A DNA stretch of 14,954 bases from NCBI GenBank assembly GCA_036806345.1, contig DAIROT010000051.1:1-14954 (forward strand), in the 5' to 3' direction. Source of the DNA: QHCF01 sp003244275. GTDB taxonomy: Bacteria; Actinomycetota; Acidimicrobiia; Acidimicrobiales; QHCF01. This document shows, piece by piece, positions 6,267 to 13,076 of the stretch (within the stretch, counting starts at the first letter, position 1; each line of letters starts with the position of its first letter). Position numbers and translations under genes: made by a program. The notes under the pieces are model-generated. The model worked only from the letters and a program-made list of their open reading frames with translations. It had not been told where the DNA came from and ran no database searches.

Positions 6267-8219
6267 TCAGATATCGAGGAACCGGACGTCTTTGGCATTG
6301 GTCTGGATGAAATGGCGCCGCAGCTCCACGTCCTCGCCCATGAGGATGGAGCACACCTCGTCGGCGATGGCGGCCTGCTCCACCCCCACCTGGAGCAGGG
6401 AGCGCCTCCCTGAGTCCATAGTGGTATCCCTGAGCTCGCCGAAGTCCATCTCCCCCAGGCCCTTGAGGCGCTGGAAGTCGGCTCGATGATCGGGGTGAGC
6501 GGCGAGGAACGCGGCCTTGGCCGAGTCGTCCTTGAGGTACACCTTCTCCTTGCCCACCAGGGTCGAGTAGAGCGGCGGTTGGGCCACGTAGGCGAAGCCT
6601 CCCTCCACCAGCTGGCGCATCTGGCGAAAGAAGAAGGTGAGCAGTAGGGTTCGGATATGTGAGCCATCCACATCGGCATCGGCCAGGATGATGACCTTGT
6701 GATACCGGATCTTGGTCACATCGAAGTCGTCGGCCAACCCTGCCCCGATGGCGGCAATGAGGGCCTGAATCTCCACGTTCTTCAGCATCTTGTCGATGCG
6801 GGCTCGCTCGACGTTGAGGATCTTGCCTCGGATGGGCAGGATGGCCTGGGTCCTGGGGTCGCGGGCGTCCTTGGCCGAGCCGCCCGCGCTGTTCCCTTCC
6901 ACGATGAACAGCTCCGACTCACGCGGGTCACGCGACGAGCAGTCCACCAACTTGCCGGGTAGGCCGGCACCCTCGAGGGCTGACTTGCGCCGGGTCAGGT
7001 CTCGGGCCTGTCGGGCGGCCAGGCGGGCCCGGGCCGCCAGCGTCGACTTCTGGACCATCTGGTGGGCCTCGCGGGGGTTCTCCTCCAGCCACTCGGCCAA
7101 CTTCTCGTTGGTGGCCCGCTCGACCAGCGAGCGGATGGAGACATTCCCCAGCTTGGCCTTGGTCTGGCCCTCGAATTGGGGCTCCGCCAATCTCACCGAG
7201 ATGATGGCAGTCAGACCCTCTCGGATGTCCTCACCCAGCAGGTTGTCGTCCTTGCCCTTGAGCTGGCCTTTGACTCTGGCGTACTTGTTGACTGCGTTGG
7301 TGAGGGCCTTGCGAAAGCCCTCCTCGTGCATACCACCCTCACTGGTGGCGATCCCGTTAGCGAAGGAGTGGACGCTCTCGTAGAAGCCGCTGTTCCACTG
7401 GAACGCCACTTCGACCTCTTGGGTCTCCTCAGCCTGGCCGTAAGACCCCACCTTCTTGAACAGGGCCTCCTTGGAGGCATTGAGGTGACGAACATAATCC
7501 ACGATCCCACCCGTGTAACGGAAGGTGACCTGCTGGGCATGATCGGGACGCTGATCGGCGAAGCGGATCTCCAGGGCCCGGTTGAGGAAAGCCATGACCT
7601 GCAGGCGCTCGATGACAGTCTGGGCTCGGAACTCGATGTCCTCGAACACGCCAGGATCGGGCCAGAAGCTGACGGTGGTCCCCGTTCGGCCCCGTGGCGC
7701 CGCTCCTACCACCTCCAACTTGGTCCGGGGACGGCCGCCATCGGCGAATTCGATGCGATGATGCCGGCTCTGGCGGTCGATCTCCAGGACCAAGCGCCGT
7801 GACAGGGCGTTGACCACCGACACCCCCACGCCATGCAGGCCGCCGGAGACCCGGTACCCGCCTCCGCCGAACTTGCCACCGGCGTGCAGCACGGTGAGCA
7901 CTACCTCGGCGGCTGACTTCGACCGGTGCTGGGGATGGGTGTCCACCGGGATGCCCCGGCCATCGTCGGCCACCCTCACCCCACCGTCAGCCAGAAGGGT
8001 CACATCTATCCGGGTGCAGTGACCGGCCATGGCCTCGTCGACGGAATTGTCGACCACCTCCCAGATGAGGTGGTGCAGCCCAGACGGCCCGGTCGAGCCG
8101 ATGAACATGCCCGGACGGCGACGTACCGGCTCGAGACCTTCCAAGACGGTGATGTCCCTGGCCCCATACGAGCCCGGCTGGGTACGCGGGCTGGGATCGG
8201 TGGACATATTCAGGGCCAA
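6267..8219 (-). CDS. gyrB: DNA gyrase subunit B
   Basis: GyrB is the ATPase subunit of gyrase, 650 residues, without the large insert seen in E. coli GyrB. The GHKL ATPase domain shows EVVDNSVDEA (Glu54 and Asn58, matching E. coli Glu42 and Asn46), DDGRGIPVD (Asp85) and GLHGVGVSVVNALS. The transducer follows (GQLKGKDDNLLGEDIREGL). The TOPRIM part has VEGNSAGGSAK (440-450), LPIRGKILNVERA and the metal-binding DADVDGSHIRTL (514-525). The usual EGDSAGG is EGNSAGG: Asn443 replaces the Asp at E. coli position 426. The TTG at 8219 is chosen because GAAAGG lies nine bases upstream. The ATG at 8207 (four residues shorter) has no nearby site. Gyrase identity rests on pairing with GyrA. Confidence 0.99.
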   Translation of the reverse strand: MALNMSTDPSPRTQPGSYGARDITVLEGLEPVRRRPGMFIGSTGPSGLHHLIWEVVDNSVDEAMAGHCTRIDVTLLADGGVRVADDGRGIPVDTHPQHRSKSAAEVVLTVLHAGGKFGGGGYRVSGGLHGVGVSVVNALSRRLVLEIDRQSRHHRIEFADGGRPRTKLEVVGAAPRGRTGTTVSFWPDPGVFEDIEFRAQTVIERLQVMAFLNRALEIRFADQRPDHAQQVTFRYTGGIVDYVRHLNASKEALFKKVGSYGQAEETQEVEVAFQWNSGFYESVHSFANGIATSEGGMHEEGFRKALTNAVNKYARVKGQLKGKDDNLLGEDIREGLTAIISVRLAEPQFEGQTKAKLGNVSIRSLVERATNEKLAEWLEENPREAHQMVQKSTLAARARLAARQARDLTRRKSALEGAGLPGKLVDCSSRDPRESELFIVEGNSAGGSAKDARDPRTQAILPIRGKILNVERARIDKMLKNVEIQALIAAIGAGLADDFDVTKIRYHKVIILADADVDGSHIRTLLLTFFFRQMRQLVEGGFAYVAQPPLYSTLVGKEKVYLKDDSAKAAFLAAHPDHRADFQRLKGLGEMDFGELRDTTMDSGRRSLLQVGVEQAAIADEVCSILMGEDVELRRHFIQTNAKDVRFLDI

Positions 8220-8297
8220 CTGGCGCGACCTTTCGAGGATGCGGGATCATCGACGAAGCAAGAACCAGCAGGTCAACGGTCCTTACACGACACCTGC

Positions 8298-8306
8298 ATC
8301 ATACCA
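8298..8306 (-). promoter_or_regulatory. Candidate extended -10 promoter for gyrB-gyrA
   Basis: The 135-base gap before gyrB holds TGGTATGAT on the minus strand, an extended -10 (TG-N-TATGAT) about 80 bases before the start. No good -35 is present, which extended -10 promoters can tolerate. A second weaker pair is closer to the gene: TTGACC (8271-8276) and GATGAT (8246-8251), 19 bases apart. Confidence 0.45.
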
Positions 8307-8354
8307 GGCCGCTGTAACACAGCATCGCTCCACAGAGCAGACAGGGCCGACAGG

Positions 8355-8678
8355 TCAGCGGGTCTTGACCTCCAATCGGGTGGGTGCCTGGGCGCCCAGC
8401 TCGGTAGCCAACCGGGCTAGGAGCGCCGGCCCCAACCATCGCAGCTGGGTGGCCCAGGCCGGATGATCCACGACCACCACCAGGCGGCTGTCGGCCAATA
8501 GGGTCGGACGGGCATGAGCCGCCACCTCGGGGCCCACCAACGCCTCCCATCGATCGAAGATCTGGGCCAGGGCATCGGCTCCGGGTGCCCCCAGGGCCCG
8601 GCTCAAGCGATCAAGAGATGCCTTTACCGGGCGCGGATCGCTCTGGCCCACGCCGCCAGGGAGAGGTCGCCAGGGCAC
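8355..8678 (-). CDS. dciA: DUF721/DciA family protein, probable helicase loader or operator
   Basis: This is a 107-residue DUF721 protein. DciA of this family is the ancestral partner that helps load the replicative helicase DnaB in bacteria lacking DnaC or DnaI. The domain runs from about residue 17 (RPVKASLDRLSRALG) through IFDRWEALVGPEVAAHARP, with the conserved Trp and VG, to VVVVDHPAWATQLRWLGPAL and LLARLATELG. It is short: the Mycobacterium homologue (Rv0004) is nearly twice as long, with an extra N-terminal region. The start is GTG at 8678; an in-frame TGA lies just before it, so no upstream start is possible. The ribosome site is weak. It follows recF by 76 bases, its usual actinobacterial place. 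The symbol is assigned from the family and position. Confidence 0.85.
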   Translation of the reverse strand: MPWRPLPGGVGQSDPRPVKASLDRLSRALGAPGADALAQIFDRWEALVGPEVAAHARPTLLADSRLVVVVDHPAWATQLRWLGPALLARLATELGAQAPTRLEVKTR

Positions 8679-8754
8679 AGGTCATGGTAACCCTGGTAGT
8701 GGGCTAGGGAAGCCAACCTGTCGTGAGTGGGCGAGGGACTTACCACGGAGAGAC

Positions 8755-9840
8755 TTATTTCTGGAAGGCCACCAGGCGGCCACCATCAACCCTGATCACC
8801 AGGTCAGGTTGGGCCTGGAAGGGGACCTCGCCCGTCGTCGTCAGCAGGCACTGGCCCGCTGGCAGGTGAGCCAGCAGGGCAGCCGCCCGATCATTGTCTA
8901 ACTCGGAGAAGACATCGTCCAAGAGGAGCACCGGCGCAGATCCCACCTCCTCGGCCACCGCCCGGTGTACTGCCAGGCGTAGGGCCAGAGCCAGGGAGCG
9001 GGCCTCTCCCTGGGAGGCATGGTGGCGGGACGGGAGTCCGCCAAGCCCCAGGACGAGGTCATCTCGATGGGGTCCCACGGTGGTGATCCCGCGGCGCAGG
9101 TCATCGTTCCTGGACGCCAAAAGGGCAATGGCCAGATTTCCCTCCCACGATCGCTGGTAGGAGAGGGTCACGGGTACTGATTCGCCAGCCAGCTCCTGGT
9201 AAGCACCGGTCGCCAGGGCCGCCAGTGCGCCGACCAAGCTGGCTCGAGCGTCGGCCACCTCCTCGCCCACCTCGGCCAGCTTGGCATCCCAGACGTCCAG
9301 GCTGGCCAGCAGCCCGGCTCCTGGGCGAGATCCTGATGCCTTGAGCAGGCTGGCCCGTTGGCGAAGGACGCGTTCCAGGTCCCCCCGGAGTTGATCATGG
9401 CGAGGAGACAGGGCCACCAGCGCCTGGTCGAGGAAACGCCGCCTCCCCCCGGGCGATCCCTTCACCAGCGCCAGGTCGTCAGGCGAGAACAGGGTCACCC
9501 GAATGGCTCCCAGCAGGTCCCGGGCCCGCCGCAGCGGTTGGCGGTTGACCTGGACCCGATCCTGGCCAGCCACGACCAGCTCAGCCTCCACCAACAGCGC
9601 TCTGCCATCCCGGTCGGCCTGGGCCCGAATCACCGCTCGTCTCGCCCCACCCCGCACCAGCGCCTCGTCTGGCGCCCCTCGGAACGACTCCAAGGTGGCC
9701 AGCCAGCTCACGGCCTCCAAGAGATTGGTCTTGCCCTGGCCATTCGCCCCTATCAACACGGTCATGCCGTCCGGGGCAGGACACAACTCAGCCGAGGTGT
9801 AGTTGCGAAAATCCGTGAGCCACAGTTGGGTGACCTTCAC
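8755..9840 (-). CDS. recF: DNA replication and repair protein RecF
   Basis: RecF is a cytoplasmic SMC/ABC-like ATPase that recognises gapped DNA and, with RecO and RecR, loads RecA. At 361 residues it is the usual length. Walker A is GANGQGKT (31-38), preceded by DFRNYTSAEL. VTLFSPDDLALVKGSPGGRR (115-134) is the family's middle motif. GPHRDDL (256-262), the ABC signature SQGEARSLALALRLA (276-290) and Walker B VLLLDDVFSELD (304-315) follow in order. The GTG start at 9840 is the first codon of MKVTQLWLTDFRNY and fits the family N-terminus. It lies 18 bases after the dnaN stop with only a weak ribosome site, so translation probably depends on dnaN. No gnd gene separates dnaN and recF, unlike some mycobacteria. 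Confidence 0.98.
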   Translation of the reverse strand: MKVTQLWLTDFRNYTSAELCPAPDGMTVLIGANGQGKTNLLEAVSWLATLESFRGAPDEALVRGGARRAVIRAQADRDGRALLVEAELVVAGQDRVQVNRQPLRRARDLLGAIRVTLFSPDDLALVKGSPGGRRRFLDQALVALSPRHDQLRGDLERVLRQRASLLKASGSRPGAGLLASLDVWDAKLAEVGEEVADARASLVGALAALATGAYQELAGESVPVTLSYQRSWEGNLAIALLASRNDDLRRGITTVGPHRDDLVLGLGGLPSRHHASQGEARSLALALRLAVHRAVAEEVGSAPVLLLDDVFSELDNDRAAALLAHLPAGQCLLTTTGEVPFQAQPDLVIRVDGGRLVAFQK

Positions 9841-9858
9841 TGGGCCCGTGAGGCACTC

Positions 9859-10974
9859 TCAGGGGACGCGCACGGGCATCAGCAGGTAACGGTAGTCCCC
9901 GGTCTCGGCGGAGCGAACGGTAGCTGGCTTAGCCGCATCCACCGTCTCCAGCAAGACCTCCCCACCCTCTACCGCCTCGACACCATCAGCCAGGTAGGTC
10001 GGATTGAACGCCACAGTGAGTTCGCTGCCCTCGTAAGTAGCCTCGATGTCCTCTCTTGCCTGACCCACGTCCTGGGTGGCCACACTCAATTCGATGCTCT
10101 CGGCTCGCATGGCCATATGCACTGACGCGGTCGCATCTTTGGCCAACAGCTTGACCCGGCGAATGGCATCTAGGAGAGCGCTCTTATCCACCACCAGGCG
10201 ATTCGGGTAGCTCGAAGGAAAGAGCTTTTGGTAGTTGGGAAACTCTCCCTCCAACAAGCGTGTGCTCAACTGCACCGATCCGACCTCGAAGCTGGCATCG
10301 AGCTCCCCCACACACAAGGTGACCTGGCGCTCAGCCTCAGGCGCTGCTCCCTGGGTACCCAACAGGCGCTGAAGCTCACTGAGGGCTCTGGCCGGCACCA
10401 GCACCTTCTGTCCCTCAGCCAGCACAGTCGTGCCAACCAGGTCCCGCAAGGCCAGGCGATACGAGTCAGTTGCCACCAGGCGGAGGCCCCCCGGCTCGGC
10501 AGACAGGAGAACACCGGTCAACATCGGTCGAGAGTCGTCGCTTGATGCCGCCCGAATGACCTGGCGCACAGCGTCAGACACCTGGGCGGCATCGAGAACC
10601 ACCCGGTCGCCGGTCGCGGCACTGAGCCGCGGGAATTCACTTACCGGAAACCCCCTCACCATGAACTGGGATCGCCCACCGCTGACCCGAATCTCATCCT
10701 CGTCGGCCTCCACCACCACCGCCCCAGGTTCCAGAGAACGCACAATGTCAGTCACCAAGCGCGCCGGCACCACGCACGCCCCATCGCCGCCGCCCGACAC
10801 TGTGACGGCCATCTGGATGGTGAGATCCAGGTCAGTGGCCGCCAGGTGGAGACGGTCACCGACAAGCTCCAAACGAAGCCCCCCTTGCACCGGAGTCCCG
10901 CCTCGGCCGCCCGCCGCCCGCCCCGCAGTACTCAGTGCCTCAACCAGAACGTCACGTTCGCAGCGAAGCTTCAC
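9859..10974 (-). CDS. dnaN: DNA polymerase III beta subunit (sliding clamp)
   Basis: DnaN forms the dimeric ring that tethers polymerase III to DNA and docks many replication and repair proteins. The 371 residues form three clamp domains. Recognisable blocks are the start MKLRCERDVLVEAL, LAATDLDLTIQMAV in domain I, SRPMLTGVLL and VATDSYRLALRD in domain II, and LLEGEFPNYQKLFPSSYPNR before domain III. The last residues, DYRYLLMPVRVP, contain the Met-Pro-Val-Arg end that lines the peptide-binding pocket. The start is GTG at 10974 with AGGAG 11 bases upstream and a TATAAT further up. It is the first gene downstream of the likely oriC and probably leads a dnaN-recF-dciA transcript. Confidence 0.99.
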   Translation of the reverse strand: MKLRCERDVLVEALSTAGRAAGGRGGTPVQGGLRLELVGDRLHLAATDLDLTIQMAVTVSGGGDGACVVPARLVTDIVRSLEPGAVVVEADEDEIRVSGGRSQFMVRGFPVSEFPRLSAATGDRVVLDAAQVSDAVRQVIRAASSDDSRPMLTGVLLSAEPGGLRLVATDSYRLALRDLVGTTVLAEGQKVLVPARALSELQRLLGTQGAAPEAERQVTLCVGELDASFEVGSVQLSTRLLEGEFPNYQKLFPSSYPNRLVVDKSALLDAIRRVKLLAKDATASVHMAMRAESIELSVATQDVGQAREDIEATYEGSELTVAFNPTYLADGVEAVEGGEVLLETVDAAKPATVRSAETGDYRYLLMPVRVP

Positions 10975-11000
10975 CGTGCTTGTTTCTCCTGTGGTTTTGA

Positions 11001-11006
11001 ATTATA
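11001..11006 (-). promoter_or_regulatory. Perfect -10 hexamer before dnaN
   Basis: The minus strand reads TATAAT 26 bases before the dnaN GTG, with AGGAG (10986-10990) between them. The -35 region is poor (CTTATT at 17 bases). The hexamer lies in the AT-rich part of the spacer, so it could serve both transcription and origin unwinding. Confidence 0.5.
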
Positions 11007-11038
11007 GATCCTCAATAATGGTAATAAGGGCTGTGAAT

Positions 11039-11047
11039 TGTGGACAA
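11039..11047 (-). promoter_or_regulatory. DnaA box (TTGTCCACA)
   Basis: An exact match to the high-GC DnaA box TTGTCCACA on the minus strand, directly beside the AT-rich segment of the dnaA-dnaN spacer. That is the expected place for an anchoring box next to the unwinding element. Confidence 0.75.
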
Positions 11048-11092
11048 GCCGAAGTTTACGCAGGTCAATGCGGCTGACGCTCCGGTCGGCTG

Positions 11093-11165
11093 AATCCCCA
11101 GGATTCCACAGGTCATCGTCTGAGATCGGTGGATGGTGCGAGTCGCCGGCCCAATCCTGGGGATT
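11093..11165. repeat. Repeated 13-mer in opposite orientations inside oriC
   Basis: AATCCCCAGGATT at 11093-11105 recurs as its exact reverse complement, AATCCTGGGGATT, at 11153-11165. The centres are 60 bases apart. Each copy is itself nearly palindromic (AATCC-3-GGATT) and contains one TCCCCA-type box. The feature spans both copies and the sequence between them. Confidence 0.7.
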
Positions 11166-11242
11166 GGTGGGGTGTGTCCCCATGGCCACCGGATAACTAT
11201 CCCCAGACCATGCCTGCCAGCCACCGCCCCCTGGTTGCAAGG

Positions 11243-12628
11243 TTAATTGCCGGCCTTGATGATATGGATTAGCTCGGTCACTTGATCATAAATCTGACGT
11301 CGCTCTTTCATGAGGCCGGAGATCTTTTCGACCGCATGGATGACCGTAGTGTGATCTCTGCCGCCAAATTCTCGAGCGATGGCAGGATAGCTTAGGTCGG
11401 TCAGGTCGCGTGAGACATACATCCCCACTTGGCGAGCGGTGACGAGTGGTCTGGTCCGACTGGTGCCGCACAAATCCTCCACGCTGAAACCGAACATGGC
11501 TGAGGTAGCCTCCAGAATGAGCTTGGCCGTTATTTGGCGAGGCTTGTTGAGGGAGACCAGATCGGAGAGAACCTGTTCGGCCAGCTCCTGGGTGAGTGGT
11601 TCTTGATTGAGGCTGGCGAATGCCGAGACCCGTATGAGAGCGCCCTCGAGCTCCCGAATATTGCTTTTGACGTGGGTGGCGATGAATTCGAGGATGTCGT
11701 TGGATACCGGCGTGCGTTCTACTTCGGCCTTCTTGCGGAGGATCGCCAGTCGGGTCTCGAGCTCGGGGGGTTGGACGTCGGTGATGAGGCCGGACAAGAA
11801 GCGACTACGAAGGCGATCTTCCAGGGTGATTATCGATTTCGGGGCCCGGTCCGAAGTGATGACTATTTGCTTGGAAGCTCCGTAAAGAGAGTTGAACGTG
11901 TGGAAGAACTCTTCTTGTAGTCCTTCTTTCTTCTCCATGAATTGGATGTCGTCTACCAACAGAATGTCGCACTCACGATATCGGCGCTTGAATGCAGTAG
12001 GAGTATTGCTCCTGATCGCGTCGATAAACTCATTCATGAATGTCTCAGTGGAAACGTAACGAACACGATGGGTGGAGAAGTTTTCTTTTACATAATTGCC
12101 AATGGCGTGGAGGAGATGTGTCTTCCCGAGTCCAGCTATGCCGTGGATGAAGAGAGGATTGTAGGATTTGGCTGGGTTCTCGGCGACCGAGAGAGCGGCG
12201 GCGTGGGCGAAGCGGTTGGATGAACCAATGACGAAGGCGTCGAATGTGTAACGGGGATTGAAGGGTGCTTCCTCGGTCCGTGAGATGGCCGTGAGGCGGG
12301 GGGGCGGCGGTTGTGCAGGAGCGGGTTGGTCCCAACCGACTCCTCCGAGAAGACTCGAACAGCCCAGATCATCGGCCGGTTCGGTATGCACGTCAAGACG
12401 GATTGGGAGATCGGTGCCGGTGGAATCGGTGAGGACGTCTCGGACCAGGCCGAGGTATCTGCCCTCGATCCGTTCCTTGGCCAGGGCGCTCGGAACGGCC
12501 AGGACAAGGGTGTCGTTGTCGACGGCCACGGGATGGATTGTGTCGAACCAGGCCCGCCAGGTGGCTTCGGATACCTGGGTACGCAGCGCGGTCGAGCAGA
12601 GCGTCCACAAGCGTTGGGCTTCGGTCAC
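11243..12628 (-). CDS. dnaA: Chromosomal replication initiator protein DnaA
   Basis: DnaA is the AAA+ ATPase that binds DnaA boxes and opens oriC. With the chosen start it has 461 residues, typical for the family. Domain I (about 1-75) contains LWTLCSTALRTQVSEATWRA. A short proline-rich domain II (about 95-115) follows. The ATPase domain has YNPLFIHGIAGLGKTHLLHA with Walker A GIAGLGKT (163-170), Walker B ILLVDDIQF (222-230) and DRLRSRFLSGL. The DNA-binding domain ends with FGGRDHTTVIHAVEKI (421-436), the DnaA signature. The frame is open far upstream to 12967, but that part is unlike any DnaA and overlaps rpmH and the control region. The GTG at 12628 has AGGAGG 11 bases before it and starts MTEAQRLW, matching family N-termini. 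Confidence 0.97.
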   Translation of the reverse strand: MTEAQRLWTLCSTALRTQVSEATWRAWFDTIHPVAVDNDTLVLAVPSALAKERIEGRYLGLVRDVLTDSTGTDLPIRLDVHTEPADDLGCSSLLGGVGWDQPAPAQPPPPRLTAISRTEEAPFNPRYTFDAFVIGSSNRFAHAAALSVAENPAKSYNPLFIHGIAGLGKTHLLHAIGNYVKENFSTHRVRYVSTETFMNEFIDAIRSNTPTAFKRRYRECDILLVDDIQFMEKKEGLQEEFFHTFNSLYGASKQIVITSDRAPKSIITLEDRLRSRFLSGLITDVQPPELETRLAILRKKAEVERTPVSNDILEFIATHVKSNIRELEGALIRVSAFASLNQEPLTQELAEQVLSDLVSLNKPRQITAKLILEATSAMFGFSVEDLCGTSRTRPLVTARQVGMYVSRDLTDLSYPAIAREFGGRDHTTVIHAVEKISGLMKERRQIYDQVTELIHIIKAGN

Positions 12629-12657
12629 CAGGTGCTGTACCTCCTGGGGCGCCGGGT

Positions 12658-12688
12658 TTGTCCACAACTGGTCCACAGCTGTGGAGAG
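12658..12688. promoter_or_regulatory. DnaA-box cluster just upstream of dnaA
   Basis: Three box-like 9-mers lie 30-60 bases before the dnaA GTG. A perfect TTGTCCACA is at 12658-12666 (plus), TGGTCCACA at 12669-12677 (plus, one mismatch) and TGTGGAGAG at 12680-12688 (reverse orientation, two mismatches). The last two share the palindrome CCACAGCTGTGG. This is the expected layout for DnaA autoregulation, or for a second part of a split origin. Confidence 0.6.
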
Positions 12689-12826
12689 GTGCAGCCATGC
12701 CCCCGATTGGTCAATTGGAACGGCGAGAGATCTACCTCCCCCACTGCCGGGACCAGTTCGGGGGAAGGCGAACCAACGGGGAGGACTGCCGTTTGCGCTG
12801 TCTTGGCGACGGTAGCACTCCTCGGC

Positions 12827-12868
12827 CCCGGACGTATCGGCCCGGACGTATCGGCCCGGATGTATCGG
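12827..12868. repeat. Three tandem 14-bp repeats between dnaA and rpmH
   Basis: CCCGGACGTATCGG is repeated head to tail at 12827-12840, 12841-12854 and 12855-12868. The first two copies are identical and the third differs by one C-to-T change. The array ends 20 bases before a candidate rpmH -10 and fills its -35 and upstream region. It lies in the non-coding divergent spacer. Regularly spaced copies suggest binding sites for a protein on one face of DNA, but I recognise no known operator. Confidence 0.85.
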
Positions 12869-12888
12869 GAAGGCCGGCGGTGGGGGAG

Positions 12889-12894
12889 TATGCT
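12889..12894 (+). promoter_or_regulatory. Candidate -10 for the rpmH-rnpA-yidD-yidC operon
   Basis: TATGCT lies 32 bases before the rpmH start. No TTGACA-like -35 is present at the usual distance, where the third tandem repeat ends. The promoter may be weak or dependent on a factor bound at the repeats. Confidence 0.4.
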
Positions 12895-12926
12895 GATGGC
12901 GCGGCCCACAGAACCTAGGAGAGCCA

Positions 12927-13061
12927 GTGAAGCGGACCTTCCAGCCGAACAACCGCAAGCGGGCCAAGCGACACGGCTTTCGTCACCGCATGTCGACGAG
13001 AGCCGGACGGTCCATCTTGGCTGCCCGTCGGCGCAAGGGCAGGCAGCGGCTGTCTGCCTGA
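12927..13061 (+). CDS. rpmH: 50S ribosomal protein L34
   Basis: L34 is a small, highly basic protein of the large ribosomal subunit. The gene encodes 44 residues starting MKRTFQPNNRKRAKRHGFRH and continuing RMSTRAGRSILAARRRKGR, then QRLSA, a full match to the family. The start is GTG at 12927 with AGGAG at 12917-12921, five bases upstream. It is divergent from dnaA and first in the rpmH-rnpA-yidD-yidC cluster, its usual place. Fifteen bases separate its stop from rnpA. Confidence 0.98.
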   Translation: MKRTFQPNNRKRAKRHGFRHRMSTRAGRSILAARRRKGRQRLSA

Positions 13062-13076
13062 TGCTGGTGAGCCTCA

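Larger units (their letters stand above)
10975..11242. other. Probable chromosomal origin of replication (oriC), dnaA-dnaN spacer
   Basis: This 268-base gene-free spacer sits where oriC lies in studied actinobacteria. Next to dnaN is an AT-rich segment (about 10996-11030), a candidate unwinding element. One perfect DnaA box TTGTCCACA is at 11039-11047 on the minus strand. Four further sites end in TCCCCA instead of TCCACA: 11092-11100, 11158-11166 (minus strand), 11174-11182 and 11197-11205. Inverted repeats GAATCC/GGATTC (11092-11106), CCAATCC/GGATTGG (11151-11167) and GGATA/TATCC (11191-11202) add symmetry. The role is inferred from position and content. The box count is low for an actinobacterium. 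Confidence 0.75.

Noticed and set aside
10971..11240. 89-residue minus-strand frame in the dnaA-dnaN spacer
   Set aside because: It fills the oriC spacer, overlaps the dnaN start and has no family-like sequence. The spacer carries DnaA boxes and a promoter instead.
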